Below, one piece after another: positions 55,179 through 64,000 of a stretch of DNA of 64,000 nucleotides (position 1 is its first letter; every line of letters starts with the position of its first letter). Location of the stretch: the NCBI RefSeq assembly GCF_000369505.1, contig NZ_KB850054.1, forward strand, positions 434,001-498,000, given 5' to 3'. Position numbers and translations under genes: made by a program. Source of the DNA: Acinetobacter sp. NIPH 298 (lineage in GTDB: Bacteria; Pseudomonadota; Gammaproteobacteria; Pseudomonadales; Moraxellaceae). A model generated the notes under the pieces. It searched no databases. It had not been told where the DNA came from and saw only the letters and a program-made list of their open reading frames with translations.

Positions 55179-56606
55179 TCAGCGTGTTGGTTTTTTAGTT
55201 TCCTGCTGCGCTTTCAGTTGATCTTGCAGCTCAGCAAGTCGAGCATTTAAAAGCTGAATCCGTTGATCCTTCTGGCGTAAGGCCAATTCCAACTGTGTTA
55301 CGTTTCTTTGTAATGTAACGGTTTTTTCCCGTGCTGTCATAACTTTTAATGATAAGTCAGCGCTGGTTTTCTGTTGTAATGTGTCTTTTTTGGCACTTCC
55401 TGTGCTCGAATCTTGATTGCTTTCAGCGACCAAAGACATTTCTGCTTGTTGTAAGCGATATTTGGCTTTTTCGGCAGGTGCAGCTAAAGTTTTTGCTGCA
55501 ACTTGATTGGCATTTTGATTTTTGCGAGCAGGGATTGAATTAAGATCGAAGTTTAAATGTGAGCCTTGTCTAAGTCGGCTGGCACTTCCTCCGATAAAGG
55601 CATGTTCATTTTGTATTTTAATCTGTTTCATTACTTGTGGGAGGGGTTGTTGGGTTTCAGCAGAAATCCGCTGAGCAATACTCCACAATGATTCATTGCG
55701 TTTCACAACATGTTGTTGGTTATTTGCGGGTGTTGAATGATCTGCTGCGGTTTTTTTCTTTGCTGGTGGAGTGGTATTTTTAGCTTGGTGTTGAGTTTTA
55801 CTATTTTGTTGCGCATTTTCAATCTCCGTGCCCTTCAGCTCGCTCTCAGAGATTATAGGCTTCATTTGCGCTGGAGTACTTACTGTTTGATTTTCTGATG
55901 CGAATGTTGTGCTGTCATGCTTCACGGCTGTTGCTTGTTGGTCTTGGGCTGTGGAAGCAACAGAGGTCACTTGAGTCTTCGTAGTCTGTTCGATCGGCTG
56001 CACTGTGGTATTGGTGGTTGTAGCAACGCGGGTCTCAGAAATATTCAATACCGGCGGAAGTGCAAAGGGCACATTCAGCAGTTTTTCATGTTTTAAATCA
56101 GGCTGGGTGCTTGCGATATAGCGTGTGCTTTCAGGTAGATTTAAGGCAATATCTTTTTCACTGACAATAAACTTGGGTGTCAGTGATTTCTCACTACTGG
56201 TTTTGGTCTCTGATGCAGTTATTGTATTTTTACGTATTGGTTGTCGAATATGCTTTAAGTGTGCAGATTCGCCTTCTTTAATTTTAAGGATAATATTCAG
56301 TTCAGGATCAATCATCGGACGTGATGAAGTAATGACAATGACTCCTTCACCTCGATTATTGTGACGTGTAAAAAAATTGAGTTGTGACGGAGGTTGATGC
56401 ATAGCCCCCATCATGCGTAAATCCTCAGGTGTGGCTAGACTTACGTCAAATTTAGAATTTCGATCTGCTTGATGGAAGCTCATTTCTGCATAAAGTAACT
56501 CACCCGGTGCAGACTTGATTTGCAGTGGGTCAAAGGTAATCGCATAAAGTTGTTGCGAAGATAAAATGGCTAAAATGGCAATTTTTAATTTGTTATTAAC
56601 AGTCAT
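55179..56606 (-). CDS. FimV N-terminal half: periplasmic FimV/LysM protein
   Basis: A 475-residue secreted protein. It starts with a signal peptide (residues 1-22, AILAILSSQQLYA), then the FimV N-terminal domain FDPLQIKSAPGELLYAEMSF in pieces (PLQIKSAPGELLYAE), and a Thr/Gln-rich linker. A LysM peptidoglycan-binding motif occurs at about residues 298-350 (HVVKRNESLWSIAQRI). A coiled coil (VTLQRNVTQLELALRQKDQRI) closes the protein. In Pseudomonas FimV is one protein with these parts on the periplasmic side of a single membrane helix. Here the membrane helix and cytoplasmic half are in the next gene. It lies in the asd-fimV-truA neighbourhood, which supports the identity. Confidence 0.83.
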   Translation of the reverse strand: MTVNNKLKIAILAILSSQQLYAITFDPLQIKSAPGELLYAEMSFHQADRNSKFDVSLATPEDLRMMGAMHQPPSQLNFFTRHNNRGEGVIVITSSRPMIDPELNIILKIKEGESAHLKHIRQPIRKNTITASETKTSSEKSLTPKFIVSEKDIALNLPESTRYIASTQPDLKHEKLLNVPFALPPVLNISETRVATTTNTTVQPIEQTTKTQVTSVASTAQDQQATAVKHDSTTFASENQTVSTPAQMKPIISESELKGTEIENAQQNSKTQHQAKNTTPPAKKKTAADHSTPANNQQHVVKRNESLWSIAQRISAETQQPLPQVMKQIKIQNEHAFIGGSASRLRQGSHLNFDLNSIPARKNQNANQVAAKTLAAPAEKAKYRLQQAEMSLVAESNQDSSTGSAKKDTLQQKTSADLSLKVMTAREKTVTLQRNVTQLELALRQKDQRIQLLNARLAELQDQLKAQQETKKPTR

Positions 56607-56744
56607 CTCGATCCATGAAAAGTGATGTTTTAGTTAGGTCATAAAGCCTGCTGATATTTCAGCCATGGTGAAAGATCAACAAGGTCTGAGTATACATTAC
56701 CGTGATGTAAATGAATTGTAAATTGTTCATATTTAATAATAATA

Positions 56745-56772
56745 AAAAGCCGATCAAGTGTGATCGGCTTTT
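56745..56772 (-). terminator. Terminator of asd
   Basis: aaaagccgatca (56745-56756) / tgatcggctttt (56761-56772), 4-base loop; T residues on the minus strand just after the asd stop. Confidence 0.9.
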
Positions 56773-56792
56773 GGTTTTTGGTGTTATTTTGC

Positions 56793-57911
56793 TTAGGCGT
56801 TCTTGTATTCAACTAAAATACGTAGCATACGACGCAATGGCTCTGCCGCACCCCAAAGGAGTTGATCGCCTACTGTAAATGCGCCTAAATACTCTTTACC
56901 CATATTGAGTTTACGTAGACGGCCGACAGGAACGGTTAAAGTACCCGTTACCGCTACAGGCGTAAGATCAGTCATCGACGCTTCACGAGTATTCGGAACA
57001 ACTTTCGCCCATTGGCTTGAGTTGCGAATCATCTCTTCGATTTCATCAAGTGGCACATCTTTTTTGAGTTTCAATGTGATGGCTTGAGAATGGCAACGCA
57101 TTGCACCGATACGAACACAGTGACCATCAATTGGAACGATTTGCTGATTACCCAAAATCTTGTTGGTTTCGACTTGACCTTTCCACTCTTCTTTTGATTG
57201 ACCACTTTCGAGTTGTTTGTCGATATATGGAATCAATGAGCCCGCCAATGGCACGCCAAAGTTTGCTTTAGGGAAATCGTCGCCACGTTGTAAGTCAGCG
57301 ATTTGACGGTCAATATCTAGAATCGCAGATTTTGGATCATCTAATAATGTTTTGGTGTTGTTATACAAATAACCCATACCCGTGATCAGTTCACGCATAT
57401 TCTGTGCACCAGCACCAGATGCTGCTTGATACGTCATCGAGGTTGCCCATTCCACCAAATTATTTTGGAACAGTGAACCTAAGCCCATCAACATTAAAGA
57501 AACAGTACAGTTACCACCAACGAAGGTTTTAGTGCCATTGACTAAACCATCTTTGATCACATTTAAATTGACAGGATCAAGTACAATGATGGCATCATCA
57601 GCCATACGCAGGGTTGATGCTGCATCAATCCAGTAACCGTTCCAACCTTCTGCTTTCAGTTTTGGAAAAACTTCAGAGGTGTAGTCACCACCTTGACAGG
57701 TTAAAATGACATCCATTTGCTTCAGACTGCTAATGTCTGTTGCATCCATAAGTGCTGGGGCAGTCTTACCACCAAATGAAGGAGCTTCGCCACCTGCATT
57801 ACTGGTAGAGAAGTAGAATGGCTCAATATGAGCAAAATCATTCTCTTCAACCATACGTTGCATCAGGACAGAACCAACCATCCCACGCCAACCGACCAGA
57901 CCTACTTTCAT
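56793..57911 (-). CDS. asd: Aspartate-semialdehyde dehydrogenase
   Basis: A 372-residue enzyme that reduces aspartyl phosphate to the semialdehyde, feeding lysine, diaminopimelate, methionine and threonine synthesis. [20 protein letters not shown] is the NADP-binding start. The catalytic Cys135 is in [11 protein letters not shown], and [14 protein letters not shown] and [14 protein letters not shown] follow. Length and the Gram-negative type insertions match E. coli Asd. It lies upstream of the two fimV-type genes on the same strand. Confidence 0.97.
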   Translation of the reverse strand: MKVGLVGWRGMVGSVLMQRMVEENDFAHIEPFYFSTSNAGGEAPSFGGKTAPALMDATDISSLKQMDVILTCQGGDYTSEVFPKLKAEGWNGYWIDAASTLRMADDAIIVLDPVNLNVIKDGLVNGTKTFVGGNCTVSLMLMGLGSLFQNNLVEWATSMTYQAASGAGAQNMRELITGMGYLYNNTKTLLDDPKSAILDIDRQIADLQRGDDFPKANFGVPLAGSLIPYIDKQLESGQSKEEWKGQVETNKILGNQQIVPIDGHCVRIGAMRCHSQAITLKLKKDVPLDEIEEMIRNSSQWAKVVPNTREASMTDLTPVAVTGTLTVPVGRLRKLNMGKEYLGAFTVGDQLLWGAAEPLRRMLRILVEYKNA

Positions 57912-58091
57912 GTCATTTGCCTCGGTATGTAAAAACTTTTAAGGGGCTTGAGTGTATCAAAAGTGAACGCAACTGCAAGTGTTACATGAATAAAACAGTT
58001 GATTTATTGTGTGGAATTATTTGTTTGTGTTAGATGAAAAATTGATAAAGCCGTAACTTTATTGAAAATCCACGAAATCTCCAAGAGTAAA

Positions 58092-59234
58092 ATGAACATG
58101 ATATGGATTGAGATTTGCGCAGTATTGGTTATTTGGTTAAGTGTATGGTCCTTGATTCCCCGTGATGAATGGTGGTTTAGGGGAGCAGACTTTCCTCGAT
58201 TACAGATCTTAGCGTTTGGAATAGCGACTTTAGTTGCTTTACTTTTTATACCCGCTGAGTGGACTTTACAAAGAGAAATATTACTTTTAGGTGTGATCGC
58301 AGCAGTCGCCTATCAATTAAAAATGGTATTACCTTATACCCCGATATGGAAGAAACAAGTTCAACAGGTGGGTCAGGATCAATTAAATCCTGAACAGCAA
58401 ATTTCTTTACTTGTTGCCAATGTCTTAACACCCAATGATAAATATCACTTATTACTGCAACAGATTGAAAATTTAAAACCTGATGTTGTGTTAACACTTG
58501 AGTCAGATATTGCTTGGCAAGATGCATTAAAGCCGATAGAGCAAGATTATCCCTATCGAGTGGCAGTGCCGTTGGATAATCTTTATGGCATGCATCTATA
58601 TAGCCGTTTGCCGTTAAATAACACTGAAGTTAAATTTATTTTAAGTGATGAAATTCCATCGATTCATGCAACTTTACAGTTACGTTCAGGGGTTCAGGTT
58701 CAACTATATTGTTTACATCCTAAACCACCGAGCCCTACTGAAGCCAAAGATTCGACCTTGAGAGATGCTGAGCTTTTAATTGTAGGTGATCGAATTAAAG
58801 ACTTAGATCAAAGCTGTATTGTGATGGGGGATTTAAATGACGTGGCTTGGTCAAGAACGACTCGCTTGTTTCAGCGTATCAGTGGTTTACTCGATCCACG
58901 AGTAGGTCGCTACTTTATGAATACTTTCCATGCTGATTATTCATTATTACGGTGGTCTTTGGATCATATTTTCCATAGTGCTGATTTTGGTTTGGTCGAT
59001 ATGAAGCGATTACCTTATATTGGTTCAGATCACTTTCCTGTCTATGTTGTATTGCAGACGGGGCGGATTTTTGAGCAACAGCAGCAAGAGTTGGAGCAAA
59101 CGCAAGCCGATGAAGAAGAAGCACAGCAAGCAATTCAAGAGGGTATTGAAAAGGCGGAGCGAGAAGAAAAGGCGGTGGTAGATGAGCTTGCCCAACCACA
59201 TAAGGCGATGATGGCGACGCCAGATAAACAATGA
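58092..59234 (+). CDS. Membrane-anchored endonuclease/exonuclease/phosphatase-family protein
   Basis: A 380-residue protein with three N-terminal membrane helices (about 3-20, 38-55, 63-80) followed by an EEP-fold domain: LLVANVLTPNDKYHLLL, PDVVLTLESD (metal Glu), CLHPKPPSP, VMGDLNDVAWS (metal Asp, Asn) and a terminal IGSDHFPVYVVL (catalytic His). The C-terminal 60 residues are a charged, Gln/Glu-rich coiled coil. This plan is known from bacterial proteins that face the periplasm. The substrate may be nucleic acid or phosphate esters. ATG 58092 is chosen because AAGAG stands 5 bases before it; a TTG at 58062 is less likely. Confidence 0.82.
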   Translation: MNMIWIEICAVLVIWLSVWSLIPRDEWWFRGADFPRLQILAFGIATLVALLFIPAEWTLQREILLLGVIAAVAYQLKMVLPYTPIWKKQVQQVGQDQLNPEQQISLLVANVLTPNDKYHLLLQQIENLKPDVVLTLESDIAWQDALKPIEQDYPYRVAVPLDNLYGMHLYSRLPLNNTEVKFILSDEIPSIHATLQLRSGVQVQLYCLHPKPPSPTEAKDSTLRDAELLIVGDRIKDLDQSCIVMGDLNDVAWSRTTRLFQRISGLLDPRVGRYFMNTFHADYSLLRWSLDHIFHSADFGLVDMKRLPYIGSDHFPVYVVLQTGRIFEQQQQELEQTQADEEEAQQAIQEGIEKAEREEKAVVDELAQPHKAMMATPDKQ

Positions 59235-59444
59235 ACGGTGTAAGCAATATCGTACAATGATTTAGGTCTGTAGCGAATAGTCCTACAAGTTTAAAAGGTT
59301 TATTCTAAATACATCAGCACAAGGACGCAGGAATGGATTTCCGCTTAAGGATAGCAACGCTGAGATGGAAAAAGTCATCATGGATATGATGCATGCGATG
59401 GATGCAAGATAATAAAAAACAGAGCGAAAGCACAACCTCATTTG

Positions 59445-59480
59445 CCCGAGTTTTGCAGGATGCAGAACTCGGGTTTTAAT
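59445..59480 (+). terminator. Terminator after the EEP-family gene
   Basis: cccgagtt (59445-59452) / aactcggg (59466-59473), partly paired inside (tgca/tgca), then ttttaattttta. It can also lie in the 3' end of the convergent acyltransferase transcript. Confidence 0.82.
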
Positions 59481-59482
59481 TT

Positions 59483-60418
59483 TTAATAAATCTGCTCATA
59501 CCCTTCAGCACGTGTTTTAAAACGACGATGGAACCACATCCATTGTGTTGGCGCGATTCTGAGTTGTGCTTCAATAATTTTATTGACGCGAATCGCATCA
59601 ACAACTTCATCTTCGCTTGGCATATTTTCCACAATAGGTTCAATCAACACTTTATATTTTGGGTTGCGTATATCACCGTAGCGATAAAAATAAAGCGGGA
59701 TTGCCACAGCGTTAGAAATTTTTAATAAACGACGATGGGCAGTGACGGTTGCTGCGGGTACGCCAAAGAAAGGAGCCATTACCCCTTGTTTTAAACCAAA
59801 ATCTTGGTCTGGGCTATACCAAATCGCACCGCCATTTTTGAGTCTGCGAATGAGTCCACGCATATCATCGTGATCAATTTGATGATTGTAAATCGTGGCT
59901 CGACATCGATAAATAAACATATCCAGCATCGGATTATCTTGTGGGCGATAAACCACATCTGGTTCAAAGTATTGAGAACACAGATAGCCTCCTGCATCGA
60001 GTAGGGTACTGTGCGTTCCTAGCAATAGTACGCCATGACCTTGTGCTTGGGCATTTTGAATGTGTTCCAGACCTTCAATATGGTGACGGTTCTTAAACCA
60101 TTTGGGGCTATACCACGCATTCAGGGTTTCAAACATGCCAAGCATCATGTCAATGAAGACTTTTTTTGCATTGGTTTCAACTTCCGCTGACGACCATTCA
60201 GGGAAACATACTTCCAAATTCCTTAGCGTGGTTTTACGGCGTGATCGGAGTAAAGACCAACATATATGCGCCAAGCCATGTGCCAAGCGCCATTGTATTG
60301 CCCAAGGAAGGATTGCCAATGACACGAGAAAGAAAATGCCAATCCAATTCTTCCAGTATTTAGGCAATAAAAATTCCCATCGAAATTCGCCAGGAATATA
60401 AGACTGTTGTTGGCTCAT
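59483..60418 (-). CDS. Lipid A acyltransferase, LpxL/HtrB family
   Basis: A 311-residue inner-membrane enzyme that adds a secondary acyl chain to lipid A. A membrane helix (about 24-43) precedes the catalytic H136-x4-D141 motif in LLGTHSTLLDAGG. YRPQDNPMLDMFIYRCR, WYSPDQDFG and the final TQWMWFHRRFK are conserved in the family. Acinetobacter has LpxL- and LpxM-type enzymes; the sequence looks LpxL-like, but I cannot fix which without comparison. Single gene. Confidence 0.88.
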   Translation of the reverse strand: MSQQQSYIPGEFRWEFLLPKYWKNWIGIFFLVSLAILPWAIQWRLAHGLAHICWSLLRSRRKTTLRNLEVCFPEWSSAEVETNAKKVFIDMMLGMFETLNAWYSPKWFKNRHHIEGLEHIQNAQAQGHGVLLLGTHSTLLDAGGYLCSQYFEPDVVYRPQDNPMLDMFIYRCRATIYNHQIDHDDMRGLIRRLKNGGAIWYSPDQDFGLKQGVMAPFFGVPAATVTAHRRLLKISNAVAIPLYFYRYGDIRNPKYKVLIEPIVENMPSEDEVVDAIRVNKIIEAQLRIAPTQWMWFHRRFKTRAEGYEQIY

Positions 60419-60556
60419 AGAACTTTGATATGTGAATTAAGTTGAATTTTTGAAAAGTGTAACATGAAGTGGGTTTTTAATTCACGAATGTAACTGCAGA
60501 ATCAATCTATTCTATTGTAGAGTGTATATTTGAAAGTAAATCGGAAAGGAAAAATT

Positions 60557-61102
60557 TTGAAAAAAATAACAATTGAACAAGGTGATATTACTCAAATGAG
60601 CGTTGATGCAATTGTCAATGCAGCAAATACCTCTCTCTTAGGTGGCGGCGGTGTTGACGGCGCAATTCATCGAAAAGGTGGTGCTGAAATTTTAGCAGAA
60701 TGTCAAAAGATTCGTGCGAAGCAAGGTGGTTGTAATGTTGGCGAAGCTGTTATTACGACCGCAGGAAATTTGCCAGCTAAACATGTCATTCACACTGTTG
60801 GTCCAACGTGGGTTGATGGGCAAAATAATGAAACTGTATTATTAAAAAATGCGTATAGAAATAGTTTTAAGTTAGCAGAAGGTTTACAACTAAAGACGCT
60901 AGCATTTCCAAATATTTCAACAGGTATTTATCGTTTTCCGAAACAACTCGCAGCGCAAATTGCATTGGAAATCATAAGTGATGAATTGGATAAAGCAGAT
61001 TTTGTTCAAGAAGTTATTTTTGTATGTTTTGATGATGAAAATTTTAGAATTTACCAATCGCTTGCAAGTGAGTTTATAGCCAAAGGAATTGCGGTTAATT
61101 AA
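60557..61102 (+). CDS. Macrodomain O-acetyl-ADP-ribose deacetylase
   Basis: A 181-residue macrodomain (YmdB-like) that cleaves O-acetyl-ADP-ribose and can remove ADP-ribose from proteins. [22 protein letters not shown] in pieces ([16 protein letters not shown]), [14 protein letters not shown] and [13 protein letters not shown] line the ADP-ribose pocket; [12 protein letters not shown] closes it. The start is TTG 60557, 6 bases after GGAAAGGA; an upstream TTG at 60530 has no ribosome site. It is a single gene before a convergent uup. Confidence 0.9.
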   Translation: MKKITIEQGDITQMSVDAIVNAANTSLLGGGGVDGAIHRKGGAEILAECQKIRAKQGGCNVGEAVITTAGNLPAKHVIHTVGPTWVDGQNNETVLLKNAYRNSFKLAEGLQLKTLAFPNISTGIYRFPKQLAAQIALEIISDELDKADFVQEVIFVCFDDENFRIYQSLASEFIAKGIAVN

Positions 61103-61108
61103 ATTGAG

Positions 61109-61140
61109 TGAGCATCTACTCTATAAAGAATAGATGCTCA
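61109..61140. other. Inverted repeat between the macrodomain gene and uup
   Basis: tgagcatcta (61109-61118) / tagatgctca (61131-61140), 12-base loop, no strong T-run. It lies between convergent genes and may act as a weak bidirectional terminator. Confidence 0.5.
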
Positions 61141-61151
61141 GTGAACTTAGC

Positions 61152-63050
61152 TTAATTGCCTTTCGACATATTTTCTAAGATATCCCAACGCTCTAACTTT
61201 TCTAACAACAATTCTTCAATTGTTGCGAGACGTTGGCTCGCCAATGTCGCTGCATTGGCATCGCGAAGAAACCACGATCCATCAGCTAGCTTTTCTGATA
61301 GTTCAGTTTGTTCGGCCTCTAGTTTTTCCATTTCTGCTGGAAGCTGCTCTAACTCACGCTGATCTTTATAACTGAGTTTGACTTTCTTTGGTGCAGTTGC
61401 GGCTTCAGCCTTGGCTTGAGCTTTTTTAACATCACTTTTCTGATCAACCACAGTTTGATCAGGGCGCTGCTCTAAATAGTCTTGATACCCACCAACATAC
61501 TCATCAATATGACCTTTACCATCAAACACCCAAGTAGATGTCACGACATTGTCCATAAAGGCACGGTCATGCGAGATCAATAAGAGTGTGCCTTTATAAT
61601 CAGAAAGCATTTCTTCAAGCAGTTCAAGCGTGACCATATCTAAGTCATTGGTTGGCTCATCCATCACGATTAAGTTCGATGGTTTAAGCAATAATTTTGC
61701 CAACAAGATACGGTTTCGTTCACCGCCAGAGAGCGCTTTTACAGGTGTGCGGGCACGTTCTGGTGAGAATAAAAAGTCTTGTAAATAGCTATAGATATGA
61801 CGACGATTGCCATTCACATCGACAAAATCAGAGCCTTCTGAAACGTTTGCCATGACTGACTTTTCAAGATCTAAGGCGTTACGTAACTGGTCAAAATACG
61901 CAACTTCGAGTTGTGTGCCTGTTTTAACTGAACCACCATGCTCGATTGCGCCTAAAATCGCTTTGATAAGTGTGGTTTTACCGACACCATTGTCACCGAC
62001 CAAACCAATACGGTCACCACGTAAGACCAATGCTGAGAAATCTTTAATAATCGGTGCATTGTCGCCAAAAGTGACACTGAGATGTTCAATATCAAATACC
62101 AACTTGCCAGAACGGTTCGCGTCCTGAGTTGCCATGCTGACTTTGCCTTGTTGCGAGCGACGCGCTTTAGATTGTTCACGTAAATCTTTCAACGCACGAA
62201 CACGACCTTCATTACGGGTACGACGTGCTTTAATGCCTTGGCGAATCCAGGTTTCTTCTTCAGCTAACTTTTTGTCAAATAATGCATTTTGTTTTTCCTC
62301 GGCTTCCATTTGCTGTGCTTTAAGCTCTAAATAGCGAGAGTAGTTACCGTCATAGCTGCGTAATGTGCCACGATCAAGCTCCACAATACGAGTGGCAATG
62401 CTGTCAACAAATGAACGGTCATGCGAAATGAACAGCAGGGTTAGATTATTTTGGTCCAGCAAGAATTTCTCTAACCATTCAATGCTTTCCACATCTAAAT
62501 GGTTGGTCGGTTCGTCGAGTAACAGCACATCAGGCTGGGTTAACAGCGCACGTGCCAATAACACACGGCGTTTACGTCCACCTGATAAATCTGCCAAATC
62601 CGCATGTGGATCCAGTCCCATTTTACTCAGAATAGAGTTCACTTTATTTTCTAGTGCCCAACCATCTAACTGATCAAGCTTATGCTGTAACATGCCCATC
62701 CGATCGCAGGCATCCATATCACCCAGTACACAGCTATCGCTGGCTTCGTGATAGGCTTTAAGTACCGCTGCTGCTTCGCCTGCACCGTCAGCTACAATGT
62801 CAGCGACCTTGCCTGAATCCATAGGTACATCTTGGGCTAACATCGAAACAGTTAAACCATTTTGAATCGAAACTTCGCCGCTATCGGGCAATAAGCTTCC
62901 CTCAATCAGTTTAAGTAAAGTAGACTTACCTTCACCATTACGACCGATTAAACAGACTCGCTCGCCACGTTCTAGGTTAAAGTGTGCGCCATCGAGTAGG
63001 GCAGGCCCACCAAATGCGAGGTGGACATCCCTTAAAGTAATATAGGCCAT
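61152..63050 (-). CDS. uup: Uup, ABC-F family ATPase
   Basis: A 632-residue cytoplasmic ABC-F protein with two ATPase modules and no membrane part. Walker A motifs are GRNGEGKST (36-44) and GDNGVGKTT; signatures are LSGGRKRRVLLARALL and LSGGERNRILLAKLLL; Walker B lines are DVLLLDEPTNHLD and LIVMDEPTNDLD. The charged linker between the modules and the C-terminal coiled coil (SYKDQRELEQLPAEMEKLEAEQTELSEKL, shortened here) are Uup features. Uup acts on ribosomes and in DNA transposition stability. It diverges from slyX. Confidence 0.93.
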   Translation of the reverse strand: MAYITLRDVHLAFGGPALLDGAHFNLERGERVCLIGRNGEGKSTLLKLIEGSLLPDSGEVSIQNGLTVSMLAQDVPMDSGKVADIVADGAGEAAAVLKAYHEASDSCVLGDMDACDRMGMLQHKLDQLDGWALENKVNSILSKMGLDPHADLADLSGGRKRRVLLARALLTQPDVLLLDEPTNHLDVESIEWLEKFLLDQNNLTLLFISHDRSFVDSIATRIVELDRGTLRSYDGNYSRYLELKAQQMEAEEKQNALFDKKLAEEETWIRQGIKARRTRNEGRVRALKDLREQSKARRSQQGKVSMATQDANRSGKLVFDIEHLSVTFGDNAPIIKDFSALVLRGDRIGLVGDNGVGKTTLIKAILGAIEHGGSVKTGTQLEVAYFDQLRNALDLEKSVMANVSEGSDFVDVNGNRRHIYSYLQDFLFSPERARTPVKALSGGERNRILLAKLLLKPSNLIVMDEPTNDLDMVTLELLEEMLSDYKGTLLLISHDRAFMDNVVTSTWVFDGKGHIDEYVGGYQDYLEQRPDQTVVDQKSDVKKAQAKAEAATAPKKVKLSYKDQRELEQLPAEMEKLEAEQTELSEKLADGSWFLRDANAATLASQRLATIEELLLEKLERWDILENMSKGN

Positions 63051-63082
63051 AATGTTTCCTAAAAGCTCAGATGAGGTCTGAA

Positions 63083-63328
63083 ATGACTAAACAACAAAAT
63101 TTTGATGATCAAGCGTCATTGTCCGCACCCATTGAAGATTTGCAAGTCCGAATTGCATTTTTAGACGATTTAGTTGAACAACTAAACCAACAATTGGTGA
63201 TTCAGACACAAGAAATTGCAGATTTAAAAAAACAAATGCAGTTCTTGTATCGTCGCATAGAAGCATCGGATTTGTCAGAGGGCATTGCAACTTTTGATCC
63301 AATGAGTGATAAACCACCGCATTATTGA
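63083..63328 (+). CDS. slyX: SlyX-family protein
   Basis: An 81-residue, mostly coiled-coil protein. The family block is LQVRIAFLDDLVEQLNQQLV, then IADLKKQMQFLYRRI and the terminal DKPPHY, the SlyX hallmark. Function unknown. ATG 63083 is chosen with gaggt 7 bases before it; the frame also opens at 63071. The next gene follows closely. Confidence 0.9.
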   Translation: MTKQQNFDDQASLSAPIEDLQVRIAFLDDLVEQLNQQLVIQTQEIADLKKQMQFLYRRIEASDLSEGIATFDPMSDKPPHY

Positions 63329-63423
63329 TTGAAACAGGCATCCTGAACACATACTGTAAGGAAAACTTGCCTTTTAACTCAAACTTATGTAACGCTAATA
63401 AAAGGACGTTTTGGGCGACTTTA

Positions 63424-63873
63424 ATGAGTAATGTTGGAATTTGGATCACGGTAGCGATTGTACTGTTTGTACTTGGCTCGATTTTTGGTTTGCGTGTTAG
63501 CCCTCGAGAAAAAGCACTCGGTATAATGCGTGACCAAGCGCGAAAAATGGGATTGCATCCGCGCGTCATCGTTGCGCCAGAGTGGACCAAGATACCAATG
63601 GCGACAGAACATCGTGCCAGTATGGTGACTTATTATAGTGTACTGATCCCAGATGCTCGATTGCCACTTATGCGGGCAAGAGTGATCGATGGGAAACTCC
63701 AAGTCGTGCAAGGTGAGCAGAAATTTAATGACTTAGCTATTGCATTAAAAGGAGTTTATGCTATTGATATGCAGGCGAACTGTGTCGGCATGTACTGGGA
63801 TGAAGAAGTTGATCTTAGAGCGACACAACTCGAAGCTATGAAAGCTTATTTATATGAATTAGCTCAGCTCTAA
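63424..63873 (+). CDS. Single-helix membrane protein of unknown function
   Basis: A 149-residue protein. Residues 4-25 form one membrane helix (IWITVAIVLFVLGSIFGLRV), followed by a soluble cytoplasmic or periplasmic domain with SPREKALGIMRDQARKMGLHPRVI and YSVLIPDARLPLMRARVIDGKL. I do not recognise the family. It lies between slyX and topA on the same strand, which is where Acinetobacter-type genomes often keep a small conserved gene. ATG 63424 is used; a TTG start at 63325 would overlap slyX with an unlikely leader. Confidence 0.72.
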   Translation: MSNVGIWITVAIVLFVLGSIFGLRVSPREKALGIMRDQARKMGLHPRVIVAPEWTKIPMATEHRASMVTYYSVLIPDARLPLMRARVIDGKLQVVQGEQKFNDLAIALKGVYAIDMQANCVGMYWDEEVDLRATQLEAMKAYLYELAQL

Positions 63874-63906
63874 TTATTTGATTTACCACAGGAAAAACGG
63901 TTCATT

Positions 63907-64000
63907 ATGGCGAATACTCCACGCTCTGCTGCAAAAAGCACAGCAGCTTCAACCTCTGCTGCAACTAAACGTGCCTTAGTGATTGTGGAGTCGCCTGCAA
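63907..64000 (+). CDS. topA: DNA topoisomerase I, N-terminal fragment (3' end outside window)
   Basis: The first 31 residues run into the window edge. A low-complexity Ala/Ser/Thr leader is followed by KRALVIVESPA, the Toprim start that is diagnostic for type IA topoisomerase I (ALVIVESPAKAKTI). TopA relaxes negative supercoils. The leader of about 20 residues before the conserved part is longer than in E. coli. Confidence 0.9.
   Translation, partial: MANTPRSAAKSTAASTSAATKRALVIVESPA

Noticed and set aside
59364..59411. Tiny frame MEKVIMDMMHAMDAR after the EEP gene
   Set aside because: Only 15 codons; nearby text resembles a decayed gene end but too little is left to name it.

Overview
The window reads as chromosomal DNA of an Acinetobacter species (Gammaproteobacteria, Moraxellaceae). 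The base composition is AT-rich. The efflux pump at 14193-15539 closely resembles AbeM. A pqqCDE block, a zinc-free L31 with a Zur-like site, and the leu / asd / fimV / truA neighbourhood typical of Moraxellaceae and Pseudomonadaceae also fit. Most of the window is conserved housekeeping sequence with three accessory patches.

Layout. 1-3041: end of a PQQ biosynthesis operon (pqqC partial, pqqD, pqqE, and an overlapping M19 dipeptidase). 3057-7724: yacG, a TrmB-like methyltransferase overlapping a flavoprotein, a DctA-type symporter, a GFA-family protein and a flavin-reductase-like protein. 7764-11352: a YcaQ-type DNA glycosylase, a YIP1 membrane protein, a HopJ-family protein, then a fluoride riboswitch controlling crcB and a DUF190 gene. 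11465-17315: type B L31 behind a Zur-like box, an ABC1 kinase, a secreted protein, abeM with a YdcZ-type transporter, and hemW. 17444-17718: two identical tRNA-Lys genes. 17934-28697: an acyl-CoA synthetase, rne with a long leader region, rluC with an overlapping phosphatase, a WYL regulator, a GST and a metallo-hydrolase.

Accessory patch 1 (28951-35368) holds an EexN-like lipoprotein, a 1550-residue Sec-exported RHS/YD-repeat protein with a glycine-rich variable C-terminus, a translationally coupled two-helix membrane protein (likely immunity), and a 1039-bp IS5-family element with a frameshifted transposase and no visible target duplication. Then follow katA, a YscW-like lipoprotein, ptsP-rppH, a HAD hydrolase, a LysR regulator and a small membrane protein behind a Fur-like box. 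Accessory patch 2 (43046-45018) is an XRE regulator diverging from three envelope genes, with two near-identical 17-bp palindromes in the shared promoter. Accessory patch 3 (45164-45819) is a Phd/VapC-type toxin-antitoxin pair.

45967-64000: leuC, leuD, an interposed lipoprotein and leuB; infA; an AraC regulator; truA, an asparaginase, a FimV split into two genes, and asd; then an EEP-family protein, an LpxL-type acyltransferase, a macrodomain protein, uup, slyX, a membrane protein and the start of topA.

The best candidates for something little described are the RHS/membrane-partner cassette and the XRE-controlled envelope operon. Other points worth checking are a HopJ-like tail shared by the YcaQ homologue, and the division of FimV exactly at its membrane boundary. 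All assignments come from reading sequence and translations by eye; no database search was run.
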